Part shown: piece by piece, positions 5,551 through 5,612 of the stretch | Position numbering within the stretch: position 1 is the stretch's first letter | Layout: every line of letters starts with the position of its first letter | Assembly (NCBI GenBank): GCA_944386375.1 | Contig: CALXAW010000085.1 | Location: forward strand, 1-5,612 | Direction: 5' to 3' | DNA from: an uncultured Clostridia bacterium | Lineage (GTDB): Bacteria > Bacillota > Clostridia > TANB77 > CAG-508 | Length of the DNA: 5,612 nt | Notes under the pieces: model-generated | Databases searched by the model: none | What the model saw: the letters and a program-made list of their open reading frames with translations, nothing else | What the model was told of the DNA's origin: nothing | Translations under genes and position numbers: made by a program

Positions 5551-5612
5551 TTATATTTTTCCTTTTGTTTTTCTTATGTTTACAATTTGTTTAGTTGCTT
5601 TTTCTAATAGTA
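5551..5612 (-). CDS. C-terminal fragment of an unidentified protein
   Basis: One minus-strand frame is open from the right edge to a TAA at 5551-5553 and encodes 19 residues, LLEKATKQIVNIRKTKGKI. The other two minus-strand frames close within a few codons of the edge. Codon choice (AAA, ATA, AGA, GAA, TTA) is like that of the operon genes. The fragment is too short to name a family. It may be the end of the gene upstream of the small lysine-rich gene, 106 bp away. No clear terminator hairpin follows it, so the two could be cotranscribed. Confidence 0.38.
   Translation of the reverse strand, partial: LLEKATKQIVNIRKTKGKI

Overview
The window is very AT-rich bacterial DNA. Its core is a class III heat-shock operon of Bacillota type, ctsR-mcsA-mcsB-clpC, read on the minus strand. 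Gene order, strong AGGAGG-type ribosome binding sites, purine-rich coding strands, TAA/TAG stops and AGA/ATA codon use all suggest a low-GC member of the Clostridia. The lineage cannot be fixed further from sequence alone. Tryptophan is encoded by TGG, so there is no sign of an altered genetic code.

Layout from left to right: positions 1-186 hold the last 61 residues of a cation diffusion facilitator (CDF) transporter on the plus strand. It converges on clpC, and the two genes share a 22-bp-stem hairpin (185-233) that overlaps both stop codons. clpC (232-2682), mcsB (3041-4054), mcsA (4067-4609) and ctsR (4630-5073) follow on the minus strand. The ctsR-mcsA and mcsA-mcsB gaps are only 20 and 12 nt. 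The mcsB-clpC gap is 358 bp and holds an imperfect inverted repeat, a degenerate array of direct repeats and a candidate clpC promoter. Upstream of ctsR is a sigma-A-type promoter (TTGACA, 17 nt, TATACT) with a consensus CtsR operator (5095-5111) just downstream of the predicted transcription start. Further right are a 64-residue lysine-rich protein gene with a good ribosome binding site (5250-5444) and, at the edge, the probable C-terminus of another minus-strand gene.

How the genes work together (established for the families): CtsR represses the operon through its operator. McsB, activated by McsA, phosphorylates arginines on damaged proteins. ClpC recognises phosphoarginine through its N-domain and, with ClpP (not in this window), degrades them. 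The sequences look complete for this: winged helix and glycine loop in CtsR, four CxxC pairs and a UVR motif in McsA, phosphagen-kinase catalytic residues and the RDxxRA motif in McsB, and two AAA+ modules plus conserved N-domain pocket residues in ClpC.

I found no clearly new biological system. The parts worth a second look are the repeat-filled mcsB-clpC gap with a possible CtsR-independent clpC promoter, the terminator that spans both stop codons, and the unrecognised small lysine-rich protein upstream of ctsR.
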